This document shows, piece by piece, positions 29,801 to 39,188 of a stretch of DNA of 64,000 nucleotides. The notes beneath the pieces were generated by a model. The model ran no database searches and was not told where the DNA came from. It worked only from the letters and a program-made list of their open reading frames with translations. The stretch is from Hyphomonadaceae bacterium JAD_PAG50586_4. Lineage in GTDB: Bacteria > Pseudomonadota > Alphaproteobacteria > Caulobacterales > Aquidulcibacteraceae. Within the stretch, counting starts at the first letter, position 1. Every line of letters starts with the position of its first letter. The stretch covers positions 2,375,501 to 2,439,500 of the forward strand of contig CP096134.1 of assembly GCA_023242925.1 (NCBI GenBank), read 5' to 3'. Made by a program: the position numbers and the translations under genes.

Positions 29801-29958
29801 AAATGCCGACGGACGAGGATTATGACCTCGGCGTTGCCGCACCCGTTGAAGAAGGCGTGGCCGTTGTCGGCGCACCCGTCGGCGCAGTGCTTGGCGGACC
29901 GTTGGAAGCGCCGCCGGACACCGAAGACCGCTCGCTCGATTTCGGTCCGGAAGGCTAA
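26873..29958 (+). CDS. Class A penicillin-binding protein with acidic Pro-rich repeat tail (frame break near 27793)
   Basis: A bifunctional peptidoglycan synthase. GTG 26873 follows GGAGG (26859-26863). The first about 305 residues are a Glu/Pro/Ala-rich cytoplasmic tail with 39-residue repeats. A membrane span (WIAAGGVAFIIAFFLFITW) follows, then the GT51 transglycosylase (IEDRKFYDHLGVDFGG, GGSTITQQLAKNLFL) and a transpeptidase with SSFK (SxxK), SFN and KTGTGN motifs. The tail and catalytic part are in different frames; one missing base in CCTTG at 27791-27795 rejoins them (PQAP then LPPNYFRAAGDPDEPP). Corrected length is about 1,028 residues, long because of the tail. It stands alone; a second class A PBP is at 51112. 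Confidence 0.9.
27311..27745 (+). repeat. In-frame tandem repeats in the PBP tail (105/117-bp units)
   Basis: The motif ERLIEEITPAPAEPPAPLY followed by AAQTVSEP and a Pro/Glu spacer recurs with starts at 27311 (variant EHVIEAITPAPVEP), 27416, 27533 and 27650. Spacings are 105, 117 and 117 bp, all multiples of three. The second and third units are nearly identical at DNA level, pointing to recent duplication; the last diverges (PIYAAQTVIEP). Copy number may vary or be misassembled. Confidence 0.9.
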
Positions 29959-30089
29959 GCACGGACGCCGATTTGCGTTTGCAAGTCATTCGAACTTTGC
30001 ACGCTGCAATTCGTCTCACGCGTAACGCCTAGACAAACCCCAACGCACTCCGCTTGCTAAAGCCCGCGTGCAGGATGGCGGAGACTTTC

Positions 30090-30650
30090 ATGCAGTGGAC
30101 GAACAACGAGCGCGGCTATGGTTGGCTTTCGATCGCGCTGCATTGGCTGGCGCTGATCGCCATTATCGCGATGTTCTGGAGCGGCTTCGCCGCTGAAAAT
30201 GCCGGCGAACTAGGCGATCGCGCTGCGCGCCGGGCTTTGATGGGCTTTCACACCGCCTTCGGCGCCAGCGTTGCGCTTATCTTGCTTGCACGTGTGGCGC
30301 TGCATTTTCTCCAACGCCAACCGACGCCCGTGCCGCAACCGCCGGCGCTGAACTTCATCTCCACGGCCACGCACAAATTGTTGCTGCTGGCGATCCTGAT
30401 CCAATTCATCTCTGGTCCGCTCGCGATCTGGTCTGGCGGACGCGATATCAACGTGTTCGATCTCTTCGCCATCCCGACGCCGTTCGCCGAAAGAAATGAA
30501 GCCGTTCACGAAGGCGCCGAGGTCGCCCACGCGATTGGCCGCTGGATGTTGCTGGGCTTGATCGCGCTGCACGTGCTGGGCGCGTTGAAGCACGCCTTCA
30601 TCGATCGCGACGGTGTGCTGCGCCGGATGTTGGCGCCCGCTGAAACCTAA
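30090..30650 (+). CDS. Cytochrome b561-type membrane protein
   Basis: A four-helix di-heme b561 of the bacterial CybB family, presumed to move electrons between quinol and a partner at the inner membrane. The 186 residues from ATG 30090 begin MQWTNNERGYGWLSIALHWL; His ligands are likely in ALHWL, GFHTAFG, TATHKL and IALHVLGALKH. ATG 30090 has GGAG six bases upstream; ATG 30075 is an alternative. A polar loop (RDINVFDLFAIPTPFAERNE) separates helices three and four. Confidence 0.9.
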   Translation: MQWTNNERGYGWLSIALHWLALIAIIAMFWSGFAAENAGELGDRAARRALMGFHTAFGASVALILLARVALHFLQRQPTPVPQPPALNFISTATHKLLLLAILIQFISGPLAIWSGGRDINVFDLFAIPTPFAERNEAVHEGAEVAHAIGRWMLLGLIALHVLGALKHAFIDRDGVLRRMLAPAET

Positions 30651-31379
30651 CGCGCGTGGCCGATGGCGTGGAGCGCGCAGCCATGCTCGTGCAACCAGGC
30701 TCGGCCGCGTTCGTAATCCGGCATGCATTTGCGCACATGCGCCCAAAAGCGGCGTGAATGGTTCATCTCGCGCAAATGCGCCACTTCGTGCGCGGCGAGA
30801 TAATCCAACACGAATTCGGGCGCACAGATCACGCGCCACGAGAAGGAGAGCACGCCATCGCTCGAGCATGAACCCCAACGCGAGCGTAGCTCCTTCACCT
30901 GTAAGCGGGTCGGCTTTACGCCCAGCGTCGCGGCATGCACGCTAACACGCGCCACCAAATCCGAACGCGCTTGATCCTTAAAGAAGCGCAGCAGACGCGA
31001 TCTCGAACAACGCCGCGTCCGGCGCCGGCGCAACGAGCTTGCCGTCTTCGACGCGTGGCGCGGCGCGGCCGTGCTCATACACCAGCTCATGATCGATACC
31101 GCGCAACGGCACATGCGCACCCGGCGTCAGCTGAATGCCTTGCGGGAGACGCGACAGCTCATGCGCAATCCAGCCCGCGCGTTCCGCCGCGAATTGCGCT
31201 GCGTGTTTTAGGTGCCGCTTCGACGGCGCGGTCGCAATCGCTTCACGGCGCGTCGGATCAATGCGTACCGACACGTGACGCGCGCGCGTGTTCACGACCA
31301 GCTTCACCGGCAAGCGGCGGCCGTCGATCGTTTCGATCTCGGTTTGAGTTGGCTCAGGTGCTCGCGAATCGAAGCGCAT
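30647..31379 (-). CDS. YgjP-like (DUF45) metal-dependent protein (frame break near 30995)
   Basis: A predicted zinc metalloprotein of the YgjP/DUF45 family, related in fold to M48/WLM peptidases. The active-site helix AAHEVAHLREMNHSRRFW carries HEVAH and a downstream HS; SRWGSCSSDGVLSFSWRVIC is also typical. The N-terminal half (DGRRLPVKLVVNTRARHVSV) is in another frame; the join lies near 30993-30998 where one extra base, or two missing bases, breaks the frame after ALFEIA. Corrected length is about 243 residues. It converges on cytochrome b561 with overlapping stops. Confidence 0.85.
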
Positions 31380-31451
31380 GCGTAAAGAGTCTCACGCCCA
31401 GCGATTCCACCAAAGCGGCGCAGGCTGTGAGCTTGCTGTGAGCAATGCGAT

Positions 31452-32747
31452 TTAGTCGGCGACAACCTTCAATTTCGCGCGCTTGTCGCCATTGCGCGCC
31501 GCTGGCGACTGAAACGTGCGCATAAACTCGCGCATGCGCGGATAAATTTCAGTCTGGAAGCGTCGGCCGCTGAACACGCCATAGTGCCCAACACCCGGCT
31601 GGATGTAGTCGCGCCGCATCGCCTCGGGTATGTTGACGCAAATATCGTGCGCAGCCTGCGTTTGGCCGATGCCAGAGATGTCGTCGTTCTCGCCTTCGAC
31701 CGTCAGCAACGCCGTCTTGGTGATCGCGCCCGGATCAACCTTCACGCCACGATGGACCATCGTGCCCAGCGGCAAGCGATACTCCTGGAAAATCTCGATC
31801 AAAGTTTGGATGTAGAATTCTTCGCTGAGGTCCATCACCGCGAGATATTCGTCGTAAAACTCACGGTGCTTGCGCGCGTCGTCGCCGTCGCCCTTCACTA
31901 GGTTTTGGTAATAGCCGTAATGCGCATCGACGTGACGCTGCATGTTCATGCCCATGAAGCTCGCGAGCTGCACGAAGCCTGGATACACGCGACGGAACGC
32001 GCCCGGATAAAGCACAGGCACCGTGTGGATCATGTTCTGCTTGAACCAAGTGATGTCGCGCTCTTCGGCGAGCTTATTCGGCTCCGTCGGCGATTTACGC
32101 GCATCTATCGGCGAACCCATGATCGTCATCGTCGCCGGCGAACACGGATCTTCCTGCTGCGCCATCACCGAAACCGCGGCGAGCACCAAGGGCCCTGGCT
32201 GGCACACCGCTACGACGTGGGTATCCGGCCCAAGCTCGCGCAGCATCGAGATCACGTGGTCGATGTAATCGTTGAGATCGAAGCGCCCCATCATCAGCGG
32301 CACCATGCGCGCATCAATCCAATCGGTGATGTACACTTCGTGCTCGGGCAAGAACGCTTCGACGGTGCTACGCAGCAGCGTCGCGTAATGGCCCGACATC
32401 GGCGCAACGATCAGCACGGTCGGATCAGTGCGCTTGCCGCGCGCGCGCTTCAGCGCTTCGCCATCGCGCGCAAAATGCACCATGTTGCACCAGGGCGACG
32501 ACCAGACTGGCGTCGGCGTCACCGCAATTTCAACTGAATTCACGCTCGTCGTCGGCAGCAGCCAGTCCGGCTTGCGATAGCGGCGGGTGACGGATTCAAA
32601 AAGGTCAGAGGCGGCGGCAGCCGTCTTCGCCACTTCGAGCTCGGACGCCGGATTCATCGGCGAGCGGAGCATGCTCGACTGCATCATGGCGGCGATGCGC
32701 CAAGGCGCCACCGAGAGGTGGCCGAGTTCATAAATCGAATAGAGCAT
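31452..32747 (-). CDS. phaZ: Intracellular polyhydroxyalkanoate (PHB) depolymerase
   Basis: It mobilises stored poly-3-hydroxybutyrate granules. The 431-residue product matches intracellular PhaZ: alpha/beta-hydrolase with VCQPGPLVLAAVSV, where Cys replaces the usual nucleophilic Ser as in this family; an Asp region (VEGENDDISGIGQT) and His in GVGHYGVFSGRRFQ complete a plausible triad. ATG 32747 follows AAAGGGCGAC. A 15-bp dyad lies 83 bases upstream and resembles operators of the PHB regulator PhaR. No synthase or phasin gene is in the window. Confidence 0.94.
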   Translation of the reverse strand: MLYSIYELGHLSVAPWRIAAMMQSSMLRSPMNPASELEVAKTAAAASDLFESVTRRYRKPDWLLPTTSVNSVEIAVTPTPVWSSPWCNMVHFARDGEALKRARGKRTDPTVLIVAPMSGHYATLLRSTVEAFLPEHEVYITDWIDARMVPLMMGRFDLNDYIDHVISMLRELGPDTHVVAVCQPGPLVLAAVSVMAQQEDPCSPATMTIMGSPIDARKSPTEPNKLAEERDITWFKQNMIHTVPVLYPGAFRRVYPGFVQLASFMGMNMQRHVDAHYGYYQNLVKGDGDDARKHREFYDEYLAVMDLSEEFYIQTLIEIFQEYRLPLGTMVHRGVKVDPGAITKTALLTVEGENDDISGIGQTQAAHDICVNIPEAMRRDYIQPGVGHYGVFSGRRFQTEIYPRMREFMRTFQSPAARNGDKRAKLKVVAD

Positions 32748-32829
32748 GTCGCCCTTTCGTGCCGCGCGGCAGCATTCCGGAATGGAACCCTGCGCCCGTC
32801 CCCGTTTCCAACAAGCTAAGACGCCTGTT

Positions 32830-32844
32830 TGTTGCACTGCAACA
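32830..32844. promoter_or_regulatory. Dyad upstream of phaZ, possible PhaR-type operator
   Basis: TGTTGCA-C-TGCAACA is a perfect 7-bp inverted repeat with a one-base centre, in the 199-base gap upstream of phaZ. PhaR of alphaproteobacteria binds TGC/GCA-rich dyads at PHB genes; the match is by general resemblance, not an exact consensus. Confidence 0.45.
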
Positions 32845-32946
32845 GGCCAAACGTCATAGCGGCCGCCACATCTGTCAAACGGGTAATGTTGGATTTGGGG
32901 TCGGCCAAGCGCTTTCGCCTGGTCCGCTTCACATAATCAGGCCCGA

Positions 32947-33623
32947 TCAGGCAGGATCTATCGGCCGGTCCAGCCCGGCCGCGATACACTGAGCCACCTG
33001 CTCGGGCGTCGCCCGGACGGTGTTGACCACGGCGCGAGTGCGCCATTCGCCATCCAGCACGTACAGGAACGAGGAATGGTCGACGTTATAGACGTCGTCC
33101 GGCGCCCCTCGATCGGCGCGCGGGCGCTATAGACGTGGAAGGAGCGCTTGGCGGCGTCCACTTGCGCGCGCGTGCCCGTCAGCCCCGTCAGGCCCTGCGG
33201 GAAACCATCGGTTTGGACGTAGGCGCCCATCACCTCGGGCGTATCGCGCTCAGGATCGAGGCTGATCAGCACCGGCTGCACGTCGTAGCCGTTGGGCTCG
33301 GCCAGGGCCGCCGCCAGCGTGTACATGCTCGTCGGGCAAATATCCGGGCAATGCGTGAAGCCAAAATAGAGGATCGCGGGATCGCCCGCGAAATCCGCCT
33401 GGGTCACGGTGGTCCCATTGGAATCCACCAATTCAATCGGACCGTTCACCGCGTCCGCGCCCTCAAGAATGCAATTCTCGATGACAGGCAGTTCCGCTGT
33501 CTTTTCTCCACCATTGCGCCCGACGAGCAGCATCGTGCCCACGGCCGCCAAAGCGGCGGCGGCCACGGCCGGCACGACAGCGCCCGTAAGATTGCGGCGC
33601 GGAGTTTCGACAGGTTCTGCCAT
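32947..33623 (-). CDS. SCO1/SenC/PrrC family copper chaperone (frame break near 33106)
   Basis: A membrane-anchored periplasmic thioredoxin-fold protein that delivers copper to cytochrome c oxidase CuA. An N-terminal span (AVVPAVAAAALAAVGTMLLV) precedes FGFTHCPDICPTSM with the Cu-binding CxxxC, and the later His in VDHSSFLYVLDG. The last 55 residues are in a second frame; one base missing from the C run at 33105-33108 accounts for it and the stop is at 32947. ATG 33623 is preferred; GTG 33632 would add three residues. SCO proteins are often linked to the RegB/RegA system (PrrC), whose genes lie 4 kb away. Confidence 0.9.
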
Positions 33624-33738
33624 CCCCACCACCTAGGCTTCCGCCAACGGCGCCAGCAAGGCGGCGCGAAGGCGCAGGGGGCGCAATGCCGCAGCCTACG
33701 CTTGTGCGTGCGCACAAAACAGCCACAGATGCGCGCCG

Positions 33739-34512
33739 ATGAAGCTTCTACGACGCCTCGCGCTTATCGCCACACCGCTCGCGATTGCAGCGCTACTCGT
33801 GGCTTTTGTTGCACTGCGCAATCGCGATAACGATCCCGCGTGCGACGTGCGTGAATTCGAAGGTTCACGCTTTATCGTTTGCACAATGGACGCCTCGCGG
33901 CATCAATTGCGGCTCGCGTCGCAGGACGCAGATGGCAATTATCTGCGCGGCTTCGAGGCGCTCGAAGCAGCACTCGGTCGCGATGCGCGGCGCGTGCGCT
34001 TCGCGATGAACGCGGGAATGTACAATGATCGCGGCGCGCCGATTGGTCTTTACATCAGCGACGGCGTAGAGGAGCAGCGCCTGAGCCTCACCGACGGCCC
34101 CGGCAATTTTCATATGAAGCCTAACGGCGTGTTGTGGCAGGGCGACGATGGCGCGCTGCATGTCGATACGTCCGATGAGTTCGCGGCGACGCGCCCTGCT
34201 GCGCGCCTGGCGACACAATCGGGGCCGATGCTTGTGATCGACGGCGCATTGCACCCGCGCATTGCGCACGACGGAACGTCGCGCAACGTGCGCAATGGCG
34301 TAGGCGTGCGCGACGCACACACCGCCTATTTCGTGATCAGTTCGGGTTTCGTGTCGTTCGGACGCTTCGCCCGCTTCTTCCGCGATGAGCTCGGCTGCGC
34401 CGATACGCTCTTTCTCGACGGCGCCGTCTCGAGTCTTTGGCAGCCCGAGACCGGACGGCAGGACGACAATCATGCGCTTGGGCCCATGATCGTCGCCCTG
34501 AACCGACATTAA
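33739..34512 (+). CDS. Phosphodiester glycosidase (NAGPA)-like exported protein
   Basis: A 257-residue protein with an N-terminal anchor or signal (RRLALIATPLAIAALLVAFVA). The fold signature of the NAGPA/phosphodiester glycosidase family is visible: RFAMNAGMYNDRGAPIGLYI, FHMKPNGVLW, ATQSGPMLVIDG, RNGVGVRDAHTAYFVIS and LDGAVSSLW. Members cleave sugar phosphodiesters; the bacterial substrate is unclear. It lies divergent from SCO1 and converges on the DUF6607 gene with a four-base overlap. Confidence 0.85.
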   Translation: MKLLRRLALIATPLAIAALLVAFVALRNRDNDPACDVREFEGSRFIVCTMDASRHQLRLASQDADGNYLRGFEALEAALGRDARRVRFAMNAGMYNDRGAPIGLYISDGVEEQRLSLTDGPGNFHMKPNGVLWQGDDGALHVDTSDEFAATRPAARLATQSGPMLVIDGALHPRIAHDGTSRNVRNGVGVRDAHTAYFVISSGFVSFGRFARFFRDELGCADTLFLDGAVSSLWQPETGRQDDNHALGPMIVALNRH

Positions 34513-35477
34513 GCGGCGCGCGTCGCCAGCTGGATCGTCGTGCGCGCTTCCGCGATCGCGGCGGCGGTCTGCACGTCGCCATCCTGGATGCGAGAGGCGA
34601 GACCCATCAGCGTGGGCCCGGTGATGGCGCCGTTCTGCGCTTCTTCTTCCACGTAAACGCCGCGCCCGCGCCCGATCGCTTCGTCCCACGCCGAACGGAC
34701 CGCAGCCCAATACTCACGTGTAGCGCTCCAATACGAATCCGCCGCGGCGATTTCATAATTGGAATAGCGGTCATAGGTGTTGACCGCGTCTTCGTGCACG
34801 ATCGTGGCGGTCTGGCCCTCGCGCTCGGCGAGCTTCTCGTTGTCTTGCTCATGCACCCAGCCCGTCGGCGTCAGCGCATGGCGGTTGATGCTGAGATAGC
34901 GATTGTACGGCGGATTGCGCACAGCATCGCGGCGCGCCAGCGGGCGCAAGGCCGGCGCGCTCGTCCACATGGCGCGGCCATTGGCATAATCCCAATGGCC
35001 GACGCCGCCGTACCGCGGTGAATCATCGGTCTGCCACACGGTTTGCGACCAGGCGCCCCGGCGGTCGGCGCTGCTCACATTCTCCAACCGCCAACGATTA
35101 AGCTGCGAATACATCAGCACGCTGGGCGGCTGGTAGGTCCAATCCTGGCGCCAATGCTTGATCACGAAATTCTGGCCTTCGTGCGACACGACAAGCAGAT
35201 GCTGCAATTGTATGAAATCGCCGCTGTCGCTGACGACGCGCACGCTTTCGAAGCCGCCGCTCGTCTTCGGTTCAAGCGGCTCGTAATCCGCCACGAACGG
35301 CGTCGTTTCAGTGAAAGCGAAATGCACATTGTAATCGCCCGCCATCGCCAAGATGGATTGACGATCGCGTTCAACCGCGCTGCCGCGCGATTGCGCAAAA
35401 GCACTCGGCGTCACCGCCGCGACGCCCACGCCGGCGAAAGCCAGCATGGACCCGCGACGCGTAAAATTCATGGCCAT
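34509..35477 (-). CDS. DUF6607 family exported protein, partner of TonB receptor
   Basis: The 322-residue product starts at ATG 35477 (GGAGG five bases upstream), with a signal peptide ending at PSAFAQ. The mature protein is rich in Trp/Tyr and beta-like segments (QNFVIKHWRQDWTYQPP; ARRDAVRNPPYNRYLSINRH), as in DUF6607. Function is unknown. It lies 11 bases downstream of a TonB-dependent receptor gene on the same strand, so both probably act in the same uptake step. Confidence 0.82.
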   Translation of the reverse strand: MAMNFTRRGSMLAFAGVGVAAVTPSAFAQSRGSAVERDRQSILAMAGDYNVHFAFTETTPFVADYEPLEPKTSGGFESVRVVSDSGDFIQLQHLLVVSHEGQNFVIKHWRQDWTYQPPSVLMYSQLNRWRLENVSSADRRGAWSQTVWQTDDSPRYGGVGHWDYANGRAMWTSAPALRPLARRDAVRNPPYNRYLSINRHALTPTGWVHEQDNEKLAEREGQTATIVHEDAVNTYDRYSNYEIAAADSYWSATREYWAAVRSAWDEAIGRGRGVYVEEEAQNGAITGPTLMGLASRIQDGDVQTAAAIAEARTTIQLATRAA

Positions 35478-35488
35478 CTGATCCTCCT

Positions 35489-37696
35489 TCAAAAGCGATA
35501 CGAAAGTGAAACCGAGTAATTGCGGCCCGGTTGGGTGTAAGCGTCGAGAACGGTGGACGACGCGCTCAAGCCGCGCGCATCGCTCCACCACCAATAGGTC
35601 TCGTCCGTGGCGTTGAAGATGCCCGCGCGCAAAGTCGCGGCGTCGGTGATGTTCCAATGCGCGGTCAGATCAAGGATCGTGAAAGGGTCTGGGCGGAACG
35701 CGGTTGCGGGCGTCGCGACATCTTCATCATCCTTGCGCGCAGCGTAGGTGACGACGGCTTGCACACCCCACACACCGCTCGCATGATCATAGCCGAGACC
35801 AAGCACGAGCTTCAGCGGATCGATCGTCTCCAGCGGTGCGCGGCCGGCCGGCGTGACTTGCTCACCATCGGCGTAAGCCGCAGAGAAATTCAACGAAACG
35901 CCTTGCGCCCACGTCGCCGTCACGCGCGCTTCCGCGCCCGAGATCTCGACCTTGTTCAAATTGATGTATTGATAGACGAACGGATCGACCGCGCTGCCGC
36001 TGCCGGACACGATCTGCTGTGCGATGAAATCCTCGTAGAAGGTCGCGAACGCCGAGGCGCTCCAATCCCAGCCAGCGCCGAGCGCACGCCAATTGCGGCC
36101 CCGTACGCCCACCTCGAAGCCTTCGCTCGTTTCCGGCGTCAGGTCCGGATTTGGAATAGATGTGTACGCTTGGCCGAACGCGCCCAGCGTCAGATTCTCG
36201 AAGTAATTGTTCACTTCACTCGGCGCCGGCGCCTTGAAGCCGGTGGCGTAGTTGAAGAACGCGCCGAAATTTTCCGTCGGCCAGGCGACGATGCCGAATT
36301 TCGGCGAAACGTGTGCATCGCTCTGACCGGAGAGATCGCCGAAATAAAGCGCGTCCGCCTGCGGGCGCAGCTCATATTCGTCGTAGCGGATCGACGGGAA
36401 GAGCAGCAGCGAACCGCCCAGCAGCGAGATCTCGTCCACCACGAAGAGGCCGATACGTTCGTACTCGGTTTCCGGGAACGGGCGCTCCGGGAACGTCGCC
36501 GGCGGCGTCGGCACGGCGCCGCCACGGATCGCACCTTGCGTCGTTTGCGAATAATCGATGCCGTAAACTAAGCGGTTCTGCACCGGGCCTTCGAACACGC
36601 TTTCTGCTTGCGCGGTGAAACCGATCACATCGGTGTCGTACGTGGTCTCGCGCGTGCGATCGACGGCCGGCGTGCGATCTTCGTACGTGAACTGACGCAG
36701 CCAGCTTTCTTGCGCGTAAATCGAGACAAACAGATTGTCGATGAAGCCGCCCGGATTATCGAACGTGTAGTCGAAGGCGACGCGATTGCGTTCGCTTTCG
36801 TCCTCGCCGGTGAGGCCGATCACGGCGCCGCTCAGGCCGGAGAGCGCCACCGTATCGATGAAGCGGTCGGAGTAGTCGGCCGTGAGGCGGAAGCGGTGCA
36901 TGTCGCTCGGCTCAAACACAATGCGGCCGAGCACGGAATTGGACTCGATCTCTTGCGGATTCGGCTCAGTGCGCGCCGAGGTCGACGTGTTGTTCGAGCC
37001 CTGGTTTTCCGCTTCATGGCCATCGCGGCGCGTGTAAGCGAGCAGGCTCGACCATTGGTCGTTCAAGCGGCCTGCGACTGTGATGTTGTGCGCCCAGCTA
37101 TGATCGACGCTCGCGTAGGAGACGCGCGCGCGTGCGCCAAAATTCTCGTCTTCAGCCAAGAAATCGCCCGGATCGCGCGTGATAAAGCTCACCACGCCGG
37201 CCAGGCCGTCGCTGCCATACATGGCCGAGCCCGGACCGCGCACGATTTCCACCGATTGCAGCAAGTCGAGATCAACGTAGTCGCCACGGCCGAACGCGTT
37301 TGGGCCAAAGCTGAAGCCATCCGGCACACGCACGCCGTCGACTTGAAAGAGCACGCGATTGCCGCCCATGCCGCGGATCACGAAGCCGGAATTGCCGTCA
37401 CGGCCCGTGCCGCTCAGCGCAGCGCCAAAGCGCGAGGGAGACGTCGGCACCGAGACCCCCGGCTCAAAGCGGATCAGGTCCTTGATGTCGGTGGCGAGGT
37501 TTTCTTCGATCTCTTCAGCGTCGATCACCGTCACTACGTTCGGCACTGCGAACACGTCCGCCGGGCGACGGAGCGCCGTCACCGTGATGTCGGCCTCAGC
37601 GTACTGGCGCTCTTGCGCTTCTTGAGCGCTGGCCACACCGGTCGCCGCCAAACCCAAGGCCAAAGCGAGCGCCGAGCTGCTCCACAAAATCCGCAT
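35489..37696 (-). CDS. TonB-dependent outer membrane receptor (heme/hemoglobin type)
   Basis: A 735-residue receptor: signal peptide ending GVASAQE, plug domain (ITVTALRRPADVFAVPNVVT; FVIRGMGGNRVLFQVDGVRV; VEIVRGPGSAMYGSDGLAGV) and a 22-strand-type barrel ending in aromatic YSVSLSYRF. The plug and NYATGFKAPAPSEVNNYFEN motif (FRAP-like) resemble hemoglobin/transferrin-family heme receptors, but I see no certain heme ligands. ATG 37696 follows AGGGAG. A short dyad (TGCGA-N5-TCGCA, 37736-37750) upstream could bind a regulator. DUF6607 follows in the operon. Confidence 0.88.
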   Translation of the reverse strand: MRILWSSSALALALGLAATGVASAQEAQERQYAEADITVTALRRPADVFAVPNVVTVIDAEEIEENLATDIKDLIRFEPGVSVPTSPSRFGAALSGTGRDGNSGFVIRGMGGNRVLFQVDGVRVPDGFSFGPNAFGRGDYVDLDLLQSVEIVRGPGSAMYGSDGLAGVVSFITRDPGDFLAEDENFGARARVSYASVDHSWAHNITVAGRLNDQWSSLLAYTRRDGHEAENQGSNNTSTSARTEPNPQEIESNSVLGRIVFEPSDMHRFRLTADYSDRFIDTVALSGLSGAVIGLTGEDESERNRVAFDYTFDNPGGFIDNLFVSIYAQESWLRQFTYEDRTPAVDRTRETTYDTDVIGFTAQAESVFEGPVQNRLVYGIDYSQTTQGAIRGGAVPTPPATFPERPFPETEYERIGLFVVDEISLLGGSLLLFPSIRYDEYELRPQADALYFGDLSGQSDAHVSPKFGIVAWPTENFGAFFNYATGFKAPAPSEVNNYFENLTLGAFGQAYTSIPNPDLTPETSEGFEVGVRGRNWRALGAGWDWSASAFATFYEDFIAQQIVSGSGSAVDPFVYQYINLNKVEISGAEARVTATWAQGVSLNFSAAYADGEQVTPAGRAPLETIDPLKLVLGLGYDHASGVWGVQAVVTYAARKDDEDVATPATAFRPDPFTILDLTAHWNITDAATLRAGIFNATDETYWWWSDARGLSASSTVLDAYTQPGRNYSVSLSYRF

Positions 37697-37824
37697 AAAT
37701 CCTACTCCCTCACTCACGGCCGACGCTGCTCTTATTGCGAGTGCTTCGCAGAATCAATAGCGATTAAGCTGCGGTGTTCCGCCCCACCCTTGGCGGCCCA
37801 GGGTTTTCCGGCGCATGAGGGGGC

Positions 37825-39137
37825 ATGACGCTCTCCGAGACCCGGCCAGGCCCCGCCCCCGTCCCCAGCTTTTGGACCGCCACCAGCCGCGTGCGCGTCC
37901 GCACCCTGGTTTTGCTCCGCTGGTTGGCCATCCTTGGCCAAACCGCCGCCGTTCTTTTCGTGCGCTACGGGCTCGAAGTGGACTTCCCCTCGGCTGGGCG
38001 CTCGCGGCCATCGGCGTGTCGGTGGCGATCAACTTGGCCCTCATCGCGGCGCGACGTTCCCAAGAGCTTGCCCTCGAATGGGAAGCGGCGGCGCAGCTTG
38101 GCTACGACGTCGTCCAACTCGCCGTGCTGCTGGCGCTCACCGGCGGGCTGCAGAACCCCTTCGTGTTCTTGTTCGTCGCGCCCGTTGCGGTGTCAGCCAC
38201 CATCCTGCGCCCGTCTCTCACAGCGATGCTCGCAGCGCTCTCGTTTGCGTGCGTCGGCGCGATCGGCGTGTGGCGTTTGCCCTTGCCTTGGCCCGACGCC
38301 GAAGCATTCGAATTGCCCGCTCTCTACCAGATGGGCATCGCCGCCGCCGTGCTTATCGGTCTGGGCTTTACCAGCGTCTATGCATGGCGCGTGGCCGCGG
38401 AAGAAGAGCGCCTGAACATCGCGCTCGCCGCCGTGCAAGCCGTATTGGCGCGTGAACAGACCCTTTCAGCGCTCGGCGGACTCGCCGCGGCCGCGGCGCA
38501 CGAACTGGGCACCCCGCTCGCCACCATCCATCTTGTCGCCAAGGAATTGGCGCGCGAGGCGCCGCCGGGTGATCCGCGCATCGAGGATTTCCAATTGCTC
38601 GCCTCTCAGAGTGAACGCTGCCGCGCCATCCTCGCGCAGCTTTCCGCCAATCGCGAACAGGGTGACGTGATGATCCAGCGCGCGCCTGTGCGTGCGTTGC
38701 TGGAAGAAGCGGCTTCGCCGCACGAAGGCCTTGGCACCGAAATCATGATCAGCGCCGAAGGCGATGGCCCGCTCGAAATCCGCCGCATGCCGGAGATCGT
38801 GCACGCCCTTGGCGGCTTCATCGAAAACTCTGTCGGCTTCGCCAAATCCCGCGTTGATGTCGAAGCGCATTGGACCGCCGACGAACTCAGCATCACCATC
38901 CGCGACGATGGCCCCGGCTTCTCGCCCGCGATCCTTGGCCGCATCGGCGAGCCTTACCTCACCGAACGCGACCACGAAGGCATGGCGGGCGGCCTAGGCC
39001 TTGGCTTCTTTATCTCGAAAACACTGCTCGAACGCACCGGCGCCAAGCTTGAAGTGCGCAACCGCCGCGCGCCCAACCAGGGCGCACTGGTTAAGGCGGT
39101 GTGGCAACGTGCATCAATTGAAGCGCCAGCGCTTTGA
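37825..39137 (+). CDS. regB: Redox sensor histidine kinase RegB/PrrB/ActS (frame break near 37988)
   Basis: The membrane sensor of the global redox regulon of alphaproteobacteria. Six hydrophobic segments include GGLQNPF, the conserved quinone-binding heptad. The H-box is LAAAAAHELGTPLATIHLVA, with the redox-Cys region QSERCRAILAQLS, then the ATPase with N (IENSVGFAKS), DDGPGF and GGLGLGFFISK. Residues 1-53 are in one frame and the rest in another; a base missing from the C run at 37986-37989 rejoins DFP with LGWALAAIGV. Corrected length is about 437. The cognate regulator follows after 51 bases. Confidence 0.92.
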
Positions 39138-39188
39138 TCTGGCGCGAAATGCTCTAAATACAGAGACATCGGAGCTGGAAATTTCCCA

